DNA of 5,347 bases from JBCDLI01 sp038745535. GTDB lineage: Bacteria > Pseudomonadota > Alphaproteobacteria > Rhizobiales > Rhizobiaceae. This document shows, in pieces, positions 4,764 to 5,347 of this stretch. Where the stretch lies: NCBI GenBank assembly GCA_038745535.1, contig JBCDLI010000090.1, positions 1 through 5,347 of the forward strand, read 5' to 3'. Each line of letters starts with the position of its first letter. Position 1 is the stretch's first letter. A model generated the notes under the pieces. That model was given only the letters and a program-made list of their open reading frames with translations. It ran no database searches and was not told the origin of the DNA. The position numbers and the translations under genes were made by a program.

Positions 4764-5347
4764 TCAGGACTTGTCAGCCGCTGGAGCTTCAGCTTCCGCA
4801 GGTGCTGCTTCAAGAACAGCAGCTTCAACAGGGGTTTCCTCAGACGCACCGATGTCGATGCCTGAAGAGCCTTGCTGACGTGCGATCCCATCGATGCACG
4901 CACGAGCCATCAAATCGCAGTAAAGCGAAATTGCACGCGCTGCATCGTCATTACCTGGAATGGGGTAATCGACCTTGTCCGGGTCGCAATTGGTATCAAG
5001 AATTGCAACGACTGGAATGCCGAGCCGCTTTGCTTCTTCAATCGCAATCGCTTCCTTGTTGGTGTCGATGACAACCATCATGTCAGGAATGCCGCCCATA
5101 TCCTTGATGCCGCCAAGCGCACGCTCGAGCTTCTCATATTCACGCTCAAGGTTCAGTCGCTCTTTCTTGGTGAAGGCCTGCGCCTCGTTTGAGTTGAGCA
5201 ATTCTTCAAGTTTACGAAGACGCGAGATCGAATTCGAGATCGTTTTCCAGTTGGTCAGCATACCGCCAAGCCAACGGGCGTTGACGAAATACTGCGCTGA
5301 GCGCTTCGCGGCGTCTGCAACGATTTCCGACGCCGCACGCTTTGTGC
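4764..5347 (-). CDS. rpsB: Small-subunit ribosomal protein S2, C-terminal 194 residues or so (5' end outside window)
   Basis: S2 binds 16S rRNA on the solvent side of the 30S subunit between head and body and is needed for S1 binding and initiation. The frame is open from the right edge to the TGA at 4764. The first complete codon reads TKRAASEIVADAAKRSAQYF, followed by VNARWLGGMLTNWKTISNS, a hallmark S2 stretch. The coiled-coil region comes next (KKERLNLEREYEKLERALGG). GGIPDMMVVIDTNKE and GIPVVAILDTNCDPD are the conserved Rossmann-like core strands, and YPIPGNDDAARAISLY follows. The tail after the core is Ala/Glu/Pro-rich and acidic, as in many alphaproteobacterial S2 proteins. By comparison with E. 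coli S2, about 65-70 N-terminal residues are missing. The internal ATG at 5261 (the M of GGML) is not the start. The operon promoter and any S2 autoregulatory leader lie outside the window. Confidence 0.97.
   Translation of the reverse strand, partial: TKRAASEIVADAAKRSAQYFVNARWLGGMLTNWKTISNSISRLRKLEELLNSNEAQAFTKKERLNLEREYEKLERALGGIKDMGGIPDMMVVIDTNKEAIAIEEAKRLGIPVVAILDTNCDPDKVDYPIPGNDDAARAISLYCDLMARACIDGIARQQGSSGIDIGASEETPVEAAVLEAAPAEAEAPAADKS

Noticed and set aside
1..5347. Search for a novel accessory system, mobile element, CRISPR array or RNA gene
   Set aside because: Every long stretch is explained by a conserved housekeeping gene on one strand. No arrays, transposase motifs, terminal repeats or tRNA-like cloverleafs were seen.

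Overview
The window is a segment of a bacterial chromosome. All six genes lie on the minus strand, so transcription runs from right to left. From right to left they are rpsB (ribosomal protein S2, 5' end outside the window), tsf (elongation factor Ts), pyrH (UMP kinase), frr (ribosome recycling factor), uppS (undecaprenyl diphosphate synthase), cdsA (phosphatidate cytidylyltransferase) and rseP/mmpA (site-2 intramembrane metalloprotease, 3' end outside the window). This is a conserved translation and envelope housekeeping cluster. The protein sequences, the acidic Ala/Glu/Pro-rich tail of S2, the tsf and pyrH sequences and the gene order point to an alphaproteobacterium. The absence of dxr between cdsA and rseP fits the order I remember from Hyphomicrobiales (Rhizobiales), but I cannot place the genus. 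No gene looks horizontally acquired, and there is no mobile element, tRNA, rRNA or CRISPR array.

Layout: rpsB occupies 4764 to the right edge. A 119-base spacer with two hairpins leads to tsf (3724-4644). A 92-base spacer with a terminator-like hairpin leads to pyrH (2903-3631). A 34-base gap leads to frr (2308-2868). An 80-base spacer with a perfect 12-base palindrome and two tiny reading frames leads to uppS (1481-2227). A 13-base gap leads to cdsA (637-1467), and a 36-base gap with a small hairpin leads to rseP (600 to the left edge). About 90% or more of the window is coding, and no gene-free stretch exceeds 119 bases.

How the genes fit together: S2, EF-Ts and RRF serve translation. PyrH makes UDP from UMP, feeding RNA, CTP and nucleotide-sugar supply. 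UppS makes the C55 lipid carrier for peptidoglycan and O-antigen. CdsA uses CTP to make CDP-diacylglycerol for all phospholipids. RseP is the membrane protease that usually precedes bamA and the lipid A genes in this cluster. The operon therefore links protein synthesis capacity to envelope growth.

I found no undescribed system. The points worth a second look are in the junctions: a near-perfect duplication of the cdsA start region that forms a six-codon minicistron linked by two ATGA overlaps, a similar stop/start chain in front of uppS, hairpins in the rpsB-tsf, tsf-pyrH and cdsA-rseP spacers, and the missing dxr.
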